In this document: positions 46,001 to 56,619 of the stretch, piece by piece | Position numbering within the stretch: the first letter of the stretch is position 1 | How the letters are laid out: each line of letters opens with the position of its first letter | Assembly: GCA_009602735.1 (NCBI GenBank) | Contig: WELA01010568.1 | Location: forward strand, 235,445 to 299,444 | Reading direction: 5' to 3' | Source: Mesotaenium endlicherianum | Lineage: Eukaryota > Streptophyta > Zygnematophyceae > Zygnematales > Mesotaeniaceae | DNA: 64,000 nt | The notes under the pieces: model-generated | What the model saw: only the letters and a program-made list of their open reading frames with translations | Database searches by the model: none | Told to the model about the DNA's origin: nothing | Program-made: the position numbers and the translations under genes

Positions 46001-48678
46001 TGGCCGGCCCCGGCGGCAGCCTACGTTCTGGAAGCAGATGGACAGGATGCATGCAATCAAGTTGCTGCAGATTGGCCCTGTAGGCAGAGCCATGTGTCGA
46101 AGTGCTTCAAGGGAGCTCTGGATTGCATGGACACAGAGGCAACAGAAGCTGCAAGGCTTCAGCGGGTGGCTTAGAGAGGAAGTGATGGAGACAGGCCAGG
46201 AACAGAGCCAGAGAGCAGCGCCAAAGGGCCGCCAGTTGGAGAGGGAGAGGGAGAGAGGGGGGGGGGAGGAGGGCGAGAGGGAGGCGACAGAGGGAGGTGA
46301 GGAGAGGGTGAGGGAGGAAGAGGGAAGAGAAGAGAGAGAGGGAGGAGAGGGAAGAGTGACGGGAGGTGGGGGGGCGGGGAGGAAGTAACGAGGGGTGGGT
46401 GCACAGGGGGGAAAGGAGAGAGGCAGGAGGAGGCATACTTGGTTGTAGCCCACAAAGTGCACCTTGCTCGCGCCCGTCTCCAGCAGCACCTTGGCCAGCA
46501 GCGGCGGCAGGTCCAGCAGCGCCAGCTCGTCCGCACCAAACTCCCAGTAATTCTGCCGCCACCGGTCAAGCACACGCAAAGGCAGGCAGCCAATCAGAGC
46601 CACGCTGAGGGGGCACTGCCTCCCTCTCTCTCTCTCCCTCTTTCTTTACAGGGCAGGTGGGTGCGCAACCAGGAAAGCAAACAGGGGAGAGAAGGAGCGA
46701 GCGAGTGAGCAAGCAAGGATGCAAACACATGGGAGCGAGTGAGGGCGCGAGCGCGCGAGCGCACCCGCTCGTTCGTCGGGAGGGAGACGTGCTCGCTGGA
46801 GTATTCGGTGCCGCGGTGGTTGATCAGCCACACGTCGTACCCGGCGTTGGCCAAATTCACGGGCAGGTTGCCCCTCACGCCCAGCGCCGTCCCAGGGTTG
46901 AACCAGACGTTGGCGGAGGCTATGAAGGCGTGGTCCAGCATCACCGGCAGCTTCGCCGCCACCTGGCCCGGCGGGGTCCCTGCTGGGCGGCGGCAGTACA
47001 GACCCAGTGAGTTGAGAGACGAGCTGACAGTCAGGCAGGCAGGCAGGCAGAAAGATGACAGACGATGTAGGAGTTTGTTGCATGCCGGCAGCCCTCAGCT
47101 GTGCCAACCAGAGGAGGCACGCGCAGAGGGGGGAAGAACCCTCCAGCCACTTGGGTGGAGGGGGGCAAGGGGGGTAGCAACAGTCTCCTCAGGCTGCGAG
47201 GGGGAGATTCGGATACAGGCGGGCTTTCTCACTCACAGCCGGACAGTCACCAAGTAAAACACCAAATATTGTGAGGCAACCGCGGAGCTGTGGGATCGCC
47301 GAGCCGCGTGCTATCTGCAAGCGGGTGCTCCCTGCCGGGAGCGTGGGGATTGAGTGCGCGCTGGCTGCCAGAGCAATGGCTACACGGACCGCTATCGGCA
47401 GGCAGGCTGGCAGACAGGCAGGCAGCACATGTCACATGCCTCCACACACGCTACAGGTGCATGCGACAGGACCCAGGCTATTGGCTGTAGAACACAGGAC
47501 GCAAGACGCAAGACGCAGAGGCATACCTGAGGCGGGCCTGTGCTCAGACACAGCAGGCGCTGAGAGAGCACTCAAGCTCGGGGCAAAGAATCCCCACACA
47601 CGGTTCAAGCTGCCGACTTACGCCCACATACCCGGGGAAGCCAGAAGAAGTCAATGAGAGGGTAGCATAATGTTCCCTGCAAGAAGGCTGGACATGATAC
47701 TCAGGTTCAGGGTCCCCCGGGCACGCACCGGCAGCAGTGGCATCGACTCGAGTGGTGGCCCCCGGGAGCGTGCCGGTGATGGAGGCCACGCTGGGAGGGA
47801 TCGAGTCGAGGGGGGTGGAGAGCATGCCAGGGGGCGCGTTACCACTGACAAACGCCACGGCGGGAGACATTGCGTAGAACGGGTTCACCGCGTCGATGGG
47901 TGCAGGGGGCGCGCTGGCGCTGGCAGCAGCGGGGGTGGGGGGACCGGTGGTGTCGGGCACTGGAGCGGTGTTGCACACTCCCGAGATCCTCTGCATGTTG
48001 AGAATGTAGCCATCTTGCGTTGTGACCTGCCAGGCGGGGACGGAGGAGGAGGCGGCGGAGGAGGAGGGGGGGGAGGAGGAGGAGGAGAAGGACACGACGC
48101 CACACGTGCGGTCAGAAGGCTCTATCAAACGTTCTTCGTGTCATTGACCTCGCGTGGAAGGACTCGAGCGGGTGTGCGAAGGGCTGGGCTGCTTTATGCT
48201 TAATCAATACAATGAAGCCTACTGAAGCTCTGCAAGGCCGAGATAGCAGGGAATTGGCAAATTTGTCTTTGTCAACTGTCTCCTTGGGGTGAGGGGGGGG
48301 GTTGAGTCCGTTTGCATGTATGGGGCATATCTCCGACTGTCATTGTTTTTCACAACCACATTCAAACTCCCGTCCGGAGCTTGGCACACCCCGCATAAGA
48401 GCTGGAAAAGTAAGAGATTGACTTGTCACAGGCTCCCATGTACAAATGCTGCAGCAGCAGCACACAAGGCTGTGCTGGTTGAAAGCAGGGCGGGAAGAAG
48501 CTCTTGCAGTACGGAGGAGATGCAGTCGTACTGTGTACTCCTGACACGGGCACCCGACGGCGCGGACATAGGTGTCACAGAAGCTAGTCTCTGCAGCTTG
48601 TGTCTTTGGGCCAGTCTGGGTCCCTTGGGAACGCACACCATGGAGGCACAAAGCGCAGACCAGAAGAAGCTTCCACAT
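43001..48678 (-). CDS. Acid-lipase-family alpha/beta hydrolase with Asn in place of nucleophile Ser
   Basis: My model on the minus strand has ten exons: 48678-48532, 48026-47729, 46979-46765, 46552-46439, 45850-45698, 45451-45405, 44777-44677, 44355-44254, 43709-43624, 43228-43001. The total is 1,491 nt, 496 residues, with all junctions GT..AG and in phase. The start MWKLLLVCALCLHGVRSQG looks like a signal peptide, so the protein enters the secretory pathway; family members are lysosomal, vacuolar or secreted lipases. Family landmarks are CPCQEYT then VTTQDGYILNMQRI (AB-hydrolase-associated lipase region), AGYDVWLINHRGTEYS, FVGYNQG at the nucleophile elbow, SGAADWFAD with the acid residue (Asp 441) and NYAHLDLMF with His 469. 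The elbow should be G-x-S-x-G; here it is G-Y-N-Q-G with Asn 257, and the remnant copy at 27799-27913 also has Asn. Residues about 66-149 are a Pro/Ala/Ser-rich insertion not usual in the family. A second ATG lies upstream at 48702 in frame. Probably a pseudoenzyme, though activity by another residue cannot be excluded. Confidence 0.87.
44165..44240. repeat. GA-rich low-complexity run in a lipase intron
   Basis: Imperfect (GGGA)n/(GAGA)n purine tract. Intronic, no coding role. Confidence 0.9.
44836..44965. repeat. (TCATCG)n-like trinucleotide repeat in a lipase intron
   Basis: Repeated CATCATCG/TCATCATC units over about 130 bases, which create long artificial frames of Ser or His on either strand. 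Confidence 0.9.
46225..46382. repeat. Purine-rich low-complexity run in a lipase intron
   Basis: About 150 bases of nearly pure G/A on the plus strand, between lipase exons 46439-46552 and 45698-45850. Confidence 0.9.
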
Positions 48679-49680
48679 TCTGCCTATGTCAGCCCTTAAC
48701 ATTCCTCAGCAGATTAATTGGAAGAGCAGCTGGTTGAAGAAGGACTCTAGCTGAGAAGGTGCGAAAACCCGATGCGTCTCCCACCGGGCAATTAAAGATC
48801 GGCTCTATGCTTGACCACGAGAAACGAAGGCAGTTGCAGAGCCAGATGAAGTATGTATGTCACCTCATGCTCAAAGGGAATACAGTCATGATTAGAAGTC
48901 GATGAAGAATATAACCAATAGAAACCTCCAGACTCAAGCAACTTCTTTCTCCTTCTTCGAGTATTTTCGGTCTTCTCATATCCGCTGGTCAACTGTAGTG
49001 CACTAAGGTCAAAGGCACCTTGATAGAGGAGTTGATTTGACGTCTTTAAAAGTCACCAGAAACGAGCAAGCTTAGTAACATGATATCCCACCAGACCTTG
49101 GTCGAACATTTGTTAGATCCTTTGAATAAAGGGATTCCTTTGAACGAGACTACATATGAAGCCATGAACTTCTCGCGACAACTGACAGAATGGATACGGA
49201 GGAATTTGAAAGGAGGTAAACGAGGCGCTGTCATTACAGAGAACCGGGCTCCGACATGTATGGAGAATGTATCTTCTCCCATTGACAGACTAATGGACAG
49301 GCAATAAAATGTCATGAGCGGGAAGACGGGTGAGTACCTTCACCAATCTCAAGGTTCCTCTTTCAAACCTGTCATCAGTCACTACACTCGCGATACACAC
49401 ACGTTATGGGCTAGCTTGGGCTAGCTATTGCTTGAGCTATAAGAAGCTCTTGCAGGTCGCTTCACTTAATTCGGACCTATAGCTGGCTGGACCCTCACAT
49501 TAGGAAAACCGAGGCATTAGTTTTCACTTTGACTTGCGGTCACCGGTCAACCCTCGACTCTCGTGTCTCGAAGTGTGCATCTTCATGCATCTTGGTCAAT
49601 CTTGGTGCATCTTGTCGCGCCTCGTCACGCCCACGCCAGCCCAGGCGAGCCTGGTCGTGCATAGCCGTGCATAGTCGTGC
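48679..49680. other. Intergenic, no gene recognised
   Basis: Upstream of the lipase gene. A 75-codon frame at 49080-49307 (plus) has no recognisable domain and no support. Confidence 0.55.
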
Positions 49681-49790
49681 ACAAGGACACGCAAAATGAT
49701 CTCTTGAATTCTGGAGGCACGCAGAATGATCTAGGTTCTGGAGGGCACGCAAAATTTTCTTACAAGATGTCCTTGGGGGCACGCACAATG
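49681..49790. repeat. Degenerate tandem repeats before the DNMT-type element
   Basis: About four imperfect units of roughly 28-35 bases built on CACGCAAAATGATCT and TTCTGGAGG. They end where the element begins with TGTCGCGAC at 49789. Confidence 0.65.
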
Positions 49791-51038
49791 TCGCGACTGC
49801 TATCCATTTGACGATGCCGCACGCGCAGCGCGAGTCACGGCCGCCCAGGTACGGGAAGTCAGCATTGACTCACCGACCAGAGGACCGAGTCAGCGGCCAT
49901 GTTGAAGTCGTCGTCACTGTCAAAGTGGTCACGACACGTCACACCCACACCCAGGACGGGATGGGGATGTGGACCGAGTGGTCAGCCGAAAGGCTAGGGA
50001 CATGGAACCAGCAATGAGCCAGCCTAGCAAATGCCAAGAAAGGTACTGATCAATCGGCTATCCAAGCCAAGTACAGCAGGGATGTTGCAAAGGGCGTTGT
50101 GTGCCGCCTCGGCTAGGCCCTCAGGTGACTAGTCACGGCCTGAGCGTTCATCCTAAACGCTGTCAGTCAGCCACGTAGGCGTGATTGTCAACTGGATGGC
50201 TAAGTGGTCACGCGCAACAATCCCAATGCATGCATGTTGAATGACAACTTCTAAGCTGTGAGAGAACTGCCAGGTAAGGACGGCTTGCAAGCTAAGCACG
50301 GTGGCTAAGCACTGGCATTCTCGAGAGAGGATAATGTGTGGTGCCTGTGGAAGGCAAGAGCCCTGCCTGAAGCTGCCTCATTCTTGCCCGCATCATTATC
50401 GAAGGAAGCTAAAGAAGCAGAAGGAGCGCGAAGAAGGAGTTCCCAAGGCCATAGAAGAGCTAGGGCGCCACGCTTCTGCCGACGCTGGAAGATTTCGTCC
50501 TAAAGTGTATCATAGACAACTTAGACCAGACCTCAGGATTTCCCAAGAGAGGATCTCGCTGGTAGAAAGTAGAGAGCTGCAGAATAGAATCTGTTAGGAG
50601 ATTAGCACAGATTTGGGTCAAACGCCACCAGCGTGCGAAGGTCACTTAAAATGGTGAGTGCTGTGTTAGTTTCTAAGTTCTCAGAAGTCTCCATTGTCGA
50701 ATTGCTGATAGCAAGAGTACTATTAACAAGCAAAAGCTCTCAGCAAAGAACTGAGTGAGCCCAGCCAAGCAGTGAAGAGCTGTTAAGGCGCGATGTTGAG
50801 CGAAGAACTCAGACCAGGCCAGCATAGATGTGCAGTTCAGAGTTTTGTAAGCTGTGACTCGTGGAAGTTAAGCGAAAGTCTTGAAGGGCGATTTTCTCTG
50901 AACTTGACATTGCCTGTTGAGCTGCTTAGACGTGATTTCTGCAAACTACAAACTTGTTCATTCTGTAAACCCTCAACTTGGGCGAAAGCCTGTGTGGAAG
51001 TAAGACGCTTCTGTCCTACTTCTGAGAACTTTGGTTAA

Positions 51039-53063
51039 TTGATTCAGGTGAACAAGAATTCCCAAGTCAGTTGGGGATTGGCGCCTGTGAAGGCTGCCGA
51101 TGTTCAACCAGGAAGGGGACCCGGAGAAATTCGTCTGTATAAGCGATTGAGGAGTGGAAGACTCTACCACTCTGTGGAGCCTGTAGAAGGTTCTGATTCT
51201 AGCCAAAGTCCACGAGGAAGTGAGACGTCTGAGCATACTGACAACCGGTGGAGTGAGCAAACGTCGAGAGACGAGTCTCGTCATATCTCCGCAAGCGGTG
51301 AGAACCCGGATAACACACGAGCCTTTGCACCTGCTTTGGGCAAAGAGCAAGACGTGTGGGAAAGAGTCAGTGAGTCCTGGTCACCGTTCGAAATGGCCGG
51401 TGATGATCGAGATGAAAATCCTAAGTTCAAGCAGTTTGCAAAGTGTTTTAGCGGACGAACCAGCGGGAACGGCCTCACTTTCGAGGAGTTTGATGAGATC
51501 TATTGGGCAAAATTCTTTGAGAAGATTCGGAGGGATTCTTCTTATACGCAATCTCTCGCATTTATAGGCTTGGTTCAGTACTTGGACAAGGATATTCTGC
51601 TGCTATATCGCCAATTCCGGAAGGATGAGGACCTCATCCAGGAATGGACATTTGCAGAACAGAAAAAGGCAAGGGATATGAAAATCCAGAAAGAGGCTGC
51701 AAAAGCCCGAATGTCTGCTTTATCTTTAGAAAGAACAGTGACAACTGCACCTGTTGAGAGCATAGACTTAGCTGCACAAACACAAGAATTAACAGAGGCC
51801 ATGAGGCAACTCACTGAGGGTCAGCAAAGGGCTGCAACTCAGAGCGATGATGCCGGCTCTGTCGCAGAGTTGCGAAAGGTGTGTACAGAACTGTCTGAAA
51901 AGATTGCTAATGCTCAAGAACGAGTAACGCGCAAAGTTGCACCTCTCAATGGTCAGCAAAGCGATAGCGCCACGACAGAGGCAAGCCATGCGCAAGCCTT
52001 AGCTAGTTGTTGTAAGGATATGGAGGCTGGGGATGACCAGCTAGACTCTATGCATTGCCTGCGTCGTTTCTTCAAGTTGCTTGAAACACGATTCCCAAAG
52101 GATTGCAGTCTTAAGGTGCATCGTTATGTGCATTTTGTTCGTCAGAAGAACGAGACAGTCATGGAGGTCAAATCCAGATTGGTAGACCTCGCCAAAAAGG
52201 CAAAAATATACGAGCCCAGAATAGTGGCTGACAAGTTTTTGTTGTGCTTGGGCAAGGAAACAGATCGTGAAGTCAGGCCACATCTGTCCGCAAAACATGG
52301 GATTGACTGGGACATCGACGAGGCGGCTGAAATAGCACGAAATGTCGAAGAAGGTAAAGTGTGGTATAAAGAGGCTTCCAGGACGCTTATGGCTCCTGAG
52401 AGGAAAGAGAAATTCTCTTCGCCTAAGGCCAACAGCTCTAATTTTCAATTTAAGAAAAAGAGCGGGTCTTTCAATAAGCTTGCTAAGCACGCCAACACTG
52501 CTGAGACAGCAGAGAGTTGTTGGAATTGCGGGAAGTCAGGACATCAGAAGAGAGACTGTCCATACCCAGATGCTAAGCAACTATCCGCTAGCAAAGCGCA
52601 GATATGCGCACATTGCAATAAGAAGGGACACTCGGAAGATGAGTGCTGGTCTAAGAACCCAAATCTAAAGCCGCCCTGGGCAAATGCTGTCACGAAAGAG
52701 GCAGACAAAGAGAAAAAGAAAGAAAAGGGTGGCTCTTGTAACCGCAAGGGTAACCAGAAGTTTGAAGCTATGAGTGGCAAAATCGCTGAGTTGAAAGCAC
52801 AGTTTGCAAAACTAAATGCGCCCAATGTCTATTACGATGCAGACATTGCAGAAACGACCGTCCGCAAAGGCGAGAAGCGACTGCCTAAAAAGGCTGTGGA
52901 TGCAACGGCTGCCGAGCAAGCAGATCACAACCGTCTGGTGCCAAGGAATGCTGGGAAGCTTCCTCAGACTTTCCGGATCATTCTGGATGAAAACGAGATC
53001 TTGCAGCTACGACAAACAGGCCCGGGTCGCGCAAGACATTCGATTTATCACTGGAGAAGCTGA
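51039..53063 (+). CDS. Gag of the DNMT-type Gypsy element
   Basis: An open frame of up to 674 codons; the first ATG in frame is at 51393, and the frame before it is also conserved in the left copy. Residues about 150-460 form a Gag-like helical region with long coiled-coil stretches and a Retrotrans_gag-like segment around FVRQKNETVMEVKSRL. Two CCHC zinc knuckles follow, CWNCGKSGHQKRDC and CAHCNKKGHSEDEC, separated by about 20 residues. Gag proteins of this kind pack element RNA into particles. Confidence 0.85.
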   Translation: MIQVNKNSQVSWGLAPVKAADVQPGRGPGEIRLYKRLRSGRLYHSVEPVEGSDSSQSPRGSETSEHTDNRWSEQTSRDESRHISASGENPDNTRAFAPALGKEQDVWERVSESWSPFEMAGDDRDENPKFKQFAKCFSGRTSGNGLTFEEFDEIYWAKFFEKIRRDSSYTQSLAFIGLVQYLDKDILLLYRQFRKDEDLIQEWTFAEQKKARDMKIQKEAAKARMSALSLERTVTTAPVESIDLAAQTQELTEAMRQLTEGQQRAATQSDDAGSVAELRKVCTELSEKIANAQERVTRKVAPLNGQQSDSATTEASHAQALASCCKDMEAGDDQLDSMHCLRRFFKLLETRFPKDCSLKVHRYVHFVRQKNETVMEVKSRLVDLAKKAKIYEPRIVADKFLLCLGKETDREVRPHLSAKHGIDWDIDEAAEIARNVEEGKVWYKEASRTLMAPERKEKFSSPKANSSNFQFKKKSGSFNKLAKHANTAETAESCWNCGKSGHQKRDCPYPDAKQLSASKAQICAHCNKKGHSEDECWSKNPNLKPPWANAVTKEADKEKKKEKGGSCNRKGNQKFEAMSGKIAELKAQFAKLNAPNVYYDADIAETTVRKGEKRLPKKAVDATAAEQADHNRLVPRNAGKLPQTFRIILDENEILQLRQTGPGRARHSIYHWRS

Positions 53064-53071
53064 AGGCTCTG

Positions 53072-53586
53072 GTGGAACATCGGATCCAGCATGCTCCTTT
53101 GCTTTCTCTCGCTGATTTGCACATCACCTACCCATTCACGGTTGAAGAGGCCGGACATCAGCTGGATATAGCTGAGGAAGGTGCAAATAGCGCCTCATTG
53201 CCCACCAATTTTAGCACCGTGAGAGTGCAAAATAAGGATGGTGCATTGATCTTCAACAACTGGGCAGCTCCCAACATTCTGTTGGATACAGGCGCACAGC
53301 CAGTCATTTTGGGAAAACGAGCTGTGAAGCTCTAGGTTTGACGACAAGGGACCTGAAAGAGAGTCCTTTTCAATTGAGAACTGCCTCAGGACAAGTCTCA
53401 AAGTCTTGTGGGATTACCCGCAAGCCTGTGAAAATCACAGTAAATCCAGGGAAACCTGAAGAGGCGTCACTAGTCATGGAGTGCACAGTGACGAAATTTG
53501 AGAACTATGATGTTCTCTTGGGATCAGAAGCTTTGATTCCCTTGGGTATGATCATTGATCTGCGAAAACAGAGAGTGACTTACTAG
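53072..53586 (+). pseudogene. Retropepsin (protease) region of the DNMT-type element
   Basis: Contains the active-site motif LLDTGAQPVILG, followed by strands ending YDVLLGSEALIPLG, the usual second half of a Gypsy-type aspartic protease. Part of the broken element. Confidence 0.8.
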
Positions 53587-53589
53587 TCA

Positions 53590-54318
53590 ACAGATAGACA
53601 GCCGATAGGAGAGATTCCTGTGAAAATGGTTTGCATAGGAGAAGCAAATGACGGACTGCTAGACTGCTACGTTAATGACAGGTACCCAGAAGCCAGCAAC
53701 TACCTCATGAAGCAAGAAGAGGAAGGCTATACAAGCATCAACATGCCAACACCCTTGGTATGGCAATCCCAGATCATGAAGCAGCTGGAAACTGTGAGTA
53801 ATAGGGACCACGGCCCGCAAGAGTTGCTGCCAGTAACCTACCCAATTACCTCCTCTGCAAATCTGATGCCTGGAATAGAGCCGCTGCCGCAAGGCATTGT
53901 CAGGATGGAAGATCCTTTTCGCAAAAGAGGAGTGGTGGTGTTGGAATTATTCGCCGGACTTGGCTCTGGGACCATAGCCTTGATCCAGCGAGGAATACGG
54001 GTGGTCAAAGTCCTGTATGTGGACATCGATGACCACGCTTTTTGAGCATTCTAAGAGGCCATGAATCGAATGCAACAAATGCATCATTTTCAAAGGTTGG
54101 CGCCTATATATAGCAATGTCGAGCGCATTGCTGGAGGCAACATCATGAACGTGAAACCTAAATACCTGTATGGTTACAGGATTGATTGGATCTTTGCTGG
54201 ATTCCCTTGTCAACCATTTTCTCAAGCTGGAAACAGGAGGGGATTCTGTGATCCACGAGCACAACACTGGGGATGGATGGTGAAAATCATCAGCATACTG
54301 CGGGAACGTCAGCACTAT
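53590..54318 (+). pseudogene. C5 cytosine methyltransferase, N-terminal half, within a Gypsy element
   Basis: After a linker of about 110 residues comes motif I (VVLELFAGLGSGTIAL, the AdoMet-binding F-x-G-x-G). Next come the motif II-III region ending VLYVDIDDHAF and motif IV with the catalytic Pro-Cys-Gln in WIFAGFPCQPFSQAGNRRG. The domain stops where the chromovirus inserted. DNMTs of this fold add methyl groups to cytosine in DNA. In retrotransposons they have been proposed to let the element methylate its own copies. Fossil fragment. Confidence 0.85.
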
Positions 54319-55038
54319 TGTAATGAATCAGTGTATTAGTTGATATAATGTTCATTTAAATATAATAGTTAAATAAGTTCAGCCTGCTGAACTCTAGTTA
54401 ATGATCAGTCTGCTCGACTTCATATCTGATATCAGTTTAATGACTCGGCCGAAAGCAGCGGGCTGAAGTCAACTTAAGTCAGCTTGCTAACACATTCTTT
54501 GACAGCCAGCTGACTTCCGTACTCGGTAGCAGCGAATTGCCTGGATATGCATCGGAGTACGACATGCTAGATGAATGGCCAGATGACATCCCTATGATGG
54601 ATGGCTATTCGGGATGATGGGAGATAGCGGTGGATTTGGTTAACCGAGGTCCTACCAACGTGGTTAACTCCCGGGTAGGCGGTGCCATCGCACTGACCGT
54701 TGAACAGTAAACTCATTCCATGTACATATGCTAGGCATTGCTCTCGAGTTCGGCATTCGGAAACGAGGCCAACTCTCTTGTACAGCTTACTGAGAGAGAT
54801 CTGAATCCAAGGCGAGAAGCCATTGATACGCACTGTCTTCTAACCTTGCTTATGTATGAGTTTACTGATTTGCATTATTGATGCTAGTTTACTCTCATTT
54901 GACTGACGAGTAGTATTCACTGCTAGTGTGTTGTCCTTTGCCGTTAAACTAGTTAACGGAAATACCATAAAGATTACTTGCTGATATAAAGATCTTTATT
55001 AATTGTTAATCGCCTATTTGGTAAGTCGATTCATTTCA
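54319..55038 (+). repeat. 5' LTR of chromovirus copy 2
   Basis: 720 bp, TGTAATGAATC at the start and GATTCATTTCA at the end. Same family as 3884-4605. Confidence 0.93.
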
Positions 55039-55039
55039 G

Positions 55040-55051
55040 TGGTATCGGAGC
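55040..55051 (+). other. Primer binding site of chromovirus copy 2
   Basis: TGGTATCGGAGC one base after the LTR, fitting initiator tRNA-Met with one difference from the common plant Gypsy site. Confidence 0.8.
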
Positions 55052-55072
55052 AGTTATCACAGTCTTCTTTGT

Positions 55073-56551
55073 ATGGTAAGGACAAGGTCTCAAACTAGCA
55101 ACTCCCGAGACATGGAAAACCAGGATAACGAGAATGTCGAAAACCAGGCGGAAAGCCATGTAGCGGGAACCCGTACTTATTCTGAAACAGTAGCAGATAC
55201 TGTAGCTAGAGAGGCTGCAGATGAGGCAGCTGCTATTGCCGCAGTCGCAGCACAGCAAGCTAAGGAGGAGAGAGCTAGGCTAGAAGCTGAACAAGTAGCA
55301 AAGGCCGCTGAGGATACAGAAAGGAAGGAAAGACAACCAGCTGACGAGTGCACTGTCGAGGAACTCATGGCATCAAGGGCCAATGTTCTGAACCCACCTC
55401 CTGCTGTACAACTCAATGTACCCCTAGGTCAAATACGTGACCGGTTGAATGCGGCAGGAATTGCTGCTGCAGGAGCGAGAGGGACTGTTGAGGACACTAC
55501 TCAGCGAGTAGAGGTCAATGCTGCTGCTGCATTTGCTAATCTACCACCCCAGAGTGTAGACTTGGGAGCATTGTTCGTTCAGATGCAGTCGCAAATGGCG
55601 ACCATGTATCAGTCCCAACAGGAGGACAAAAGAATCATAATGTCCCTACTGCGGGACAGAGACCAACTGGGGTCTCAAACCACTAGTGGTGGTGGCCGAG
55701 GGCCTAGTAAGCCCAAGCCGAAACCTCCCCAGGACTATGATCCTGAGGGAAACAGAAAATATTACCTGATCAAGTTTCTCGCGGATGTTGAGCAGTGGCT
55801 GGAGAACTACCCAGAACTGCAAGATTACGAGAAGGTCAGGCACACCGGTGCGCTACTGAAAGGCAGTGCCGCAGACTGGTGGCTTTACTGGAAGGAAGAG
55901 CGTAAGGCTCGGCAACTCGGTGACCCTACGTGGGTAGAGTTTGTCGAGAAGTTGCATGAGAATTTTTATGTCATCAACCAGCAGGAGAAAGCTATCTATG
56001 CGATGATCTCCCTGACACTAAAGCAGACCACTTCAGTTGCTGAGTTTGCTCAAAAGTTCCAAGAGAACATGATGAAGCAGCCTGATTTGCCAGAACGGTA
56101 TAGGATAGCATACTTCAGGTATGGCTTGAAATCCGAGGTCTCTGGTCATTTTGCTGAGAAAAAGTATGAGAAACTGGCTGACTTGATCCAGGATGCTGAC
56201 GCCTGGGATCAGCAGCAGTTCAATCACAAGCGCCAGAGTAACGCTTTGGTGTCTAAGATTGTCAAAAAGCCCCACGGTTCCTACAATGCAGTTGAAGGAG
56301 ACCAGGCTGAGGATAATCAGGGTGATGAATATGAGTATGAGTACAATGCTATTCAGTCTAGAGGTAGAGGTGGTCCCTCTCGAGGTGGCTATGGAAGGGG
56401 TGGTGGTAGGACTAAGCCGAGACCAGCCTCAGCAAAATCTACTTGCTACCATTGTCAGCAGAAAGGCCACTACAGAGAACAGTGTCCGGTCAAGCACCTG
56501 CCTAAGGTCGAGAGAAAAGACCAGCCTTTAAAAGACAGCAACAGTCAGTAA
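55073..56551 (+). CDS. Gag of chromovirus copy 2
   Basis: 492 codons from [16 protein letters not shown]. The Ala/Glu-rich N-terminal part (about 1-100) is probably helical. A Retrotrans_gag domain lies at about 215-360 ([35 protein letters not shown]). An RG/GG-rich segment spans about 425-450. One CCHC zinc knuckle, [14 protein letters not shown], starts at about 457. It forms the particle and binds RNA. The frame ends just past a TTTAAAA heptamer where the pol frame is already open in -1. Confidence 0.92.
   Translation: MVRTRSQTSNSRDMENQDNENVENQAESHVAGTRTYSETVADTVAREAADEAAAIAAVAAQQAKEERARLEAEQVAKAAEDTERKERQPADECTVEELMASRANVLNPPPAVQLNVPLGQIRDRLNAAGIAAAGARGTVEDTTQRVEVNAAAAFANLPPQSVDLGALFVQMQSQMATMYQSQQEDKRIIMSLLRDRDQLGSQTTSGGGRGPSKPKPKPPQDYDPEGNRKYYLIKFLADVEQWLENYPELQDYEKVRHTGALLKGSAADWWLYWKEERKARQLGDPTWVEFVEKLHENFYVINQQEKAIYAMISLTLKQTTSVAEFAQKFQENMMKQPDLPERYRIAYFRYGLKSEVSGHFAEKKYEKLADLIQDADAWDQQQFNHKRQSNALVSKIVKKPHGSYNAVEGDQAEDNQGDEYEYEYNAIQSRGRGGPSRGGYGRGGGRTKPRPASAKSTCYHCQQKGHYREQCPVKHLPKVERKDQPLKDSNSQ
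56527..56533 (+). promoter_or_regulatory. Candidate -1 frameshift heptamer TTTAAAA between gag and pol
   Basis: In the gag frame it reads T TTA AAA, a canonical X-XXY-YYZ arrangement, six codons before the gag stop. The -1 frame is open from here into pol. The heptamer is also kept in copy 1. Many LTR elements make Gag-Pol by -1 shifting; whether this one does, or uses the pol ATG at 56620, is inference. Confidence 0.45.
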
Positions 56552-56619
56552 TCCAGTCTACTGACTGTGAGGATGCTAGAGATAGTGAGTCGTCACTAGC
56601 TGCCCTCGTAGCAGGTATT

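Larger units (their letters stand above)
49789..54318 (+). mobile_element. DNMT-bearing Ty3/Gypsy element, 5' part, interrupted by a chromovirus
   Basis: In order: a non-coding 5' LTR/leader (49789 to about 51038, shared with 7498-8651 and 4606-4817), gag with two zinc knuckles (51039-53063), a retropepsin region (53072-53586), a linker, and the N-terminal half of a C5 cytosine methyltransferase (about 53920-54318). At 54319 the LTR of a chromovirus begins and the element does not resume within the window. The order gag-protease-DNMT matches what has been reported for retrotransposons of charophyte algae that captured a DNMT. The element is broken, with a handful of breaks after gag. It is older than the chromovirus inserted in it. 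Confidence 0.85.

Noticed and set aside
46225-46382. Purine-rich tract as a functional element (H-DNA or promoter)
   Set aside because: It lies inside an intron and is simple low-complexity sequence; nothing specific supports a role.
49046-49315. Short frames on both strands near 49.1-49.3 kb
   Set aside because: No domain, no homologue in the window and both strands are open over the same span.
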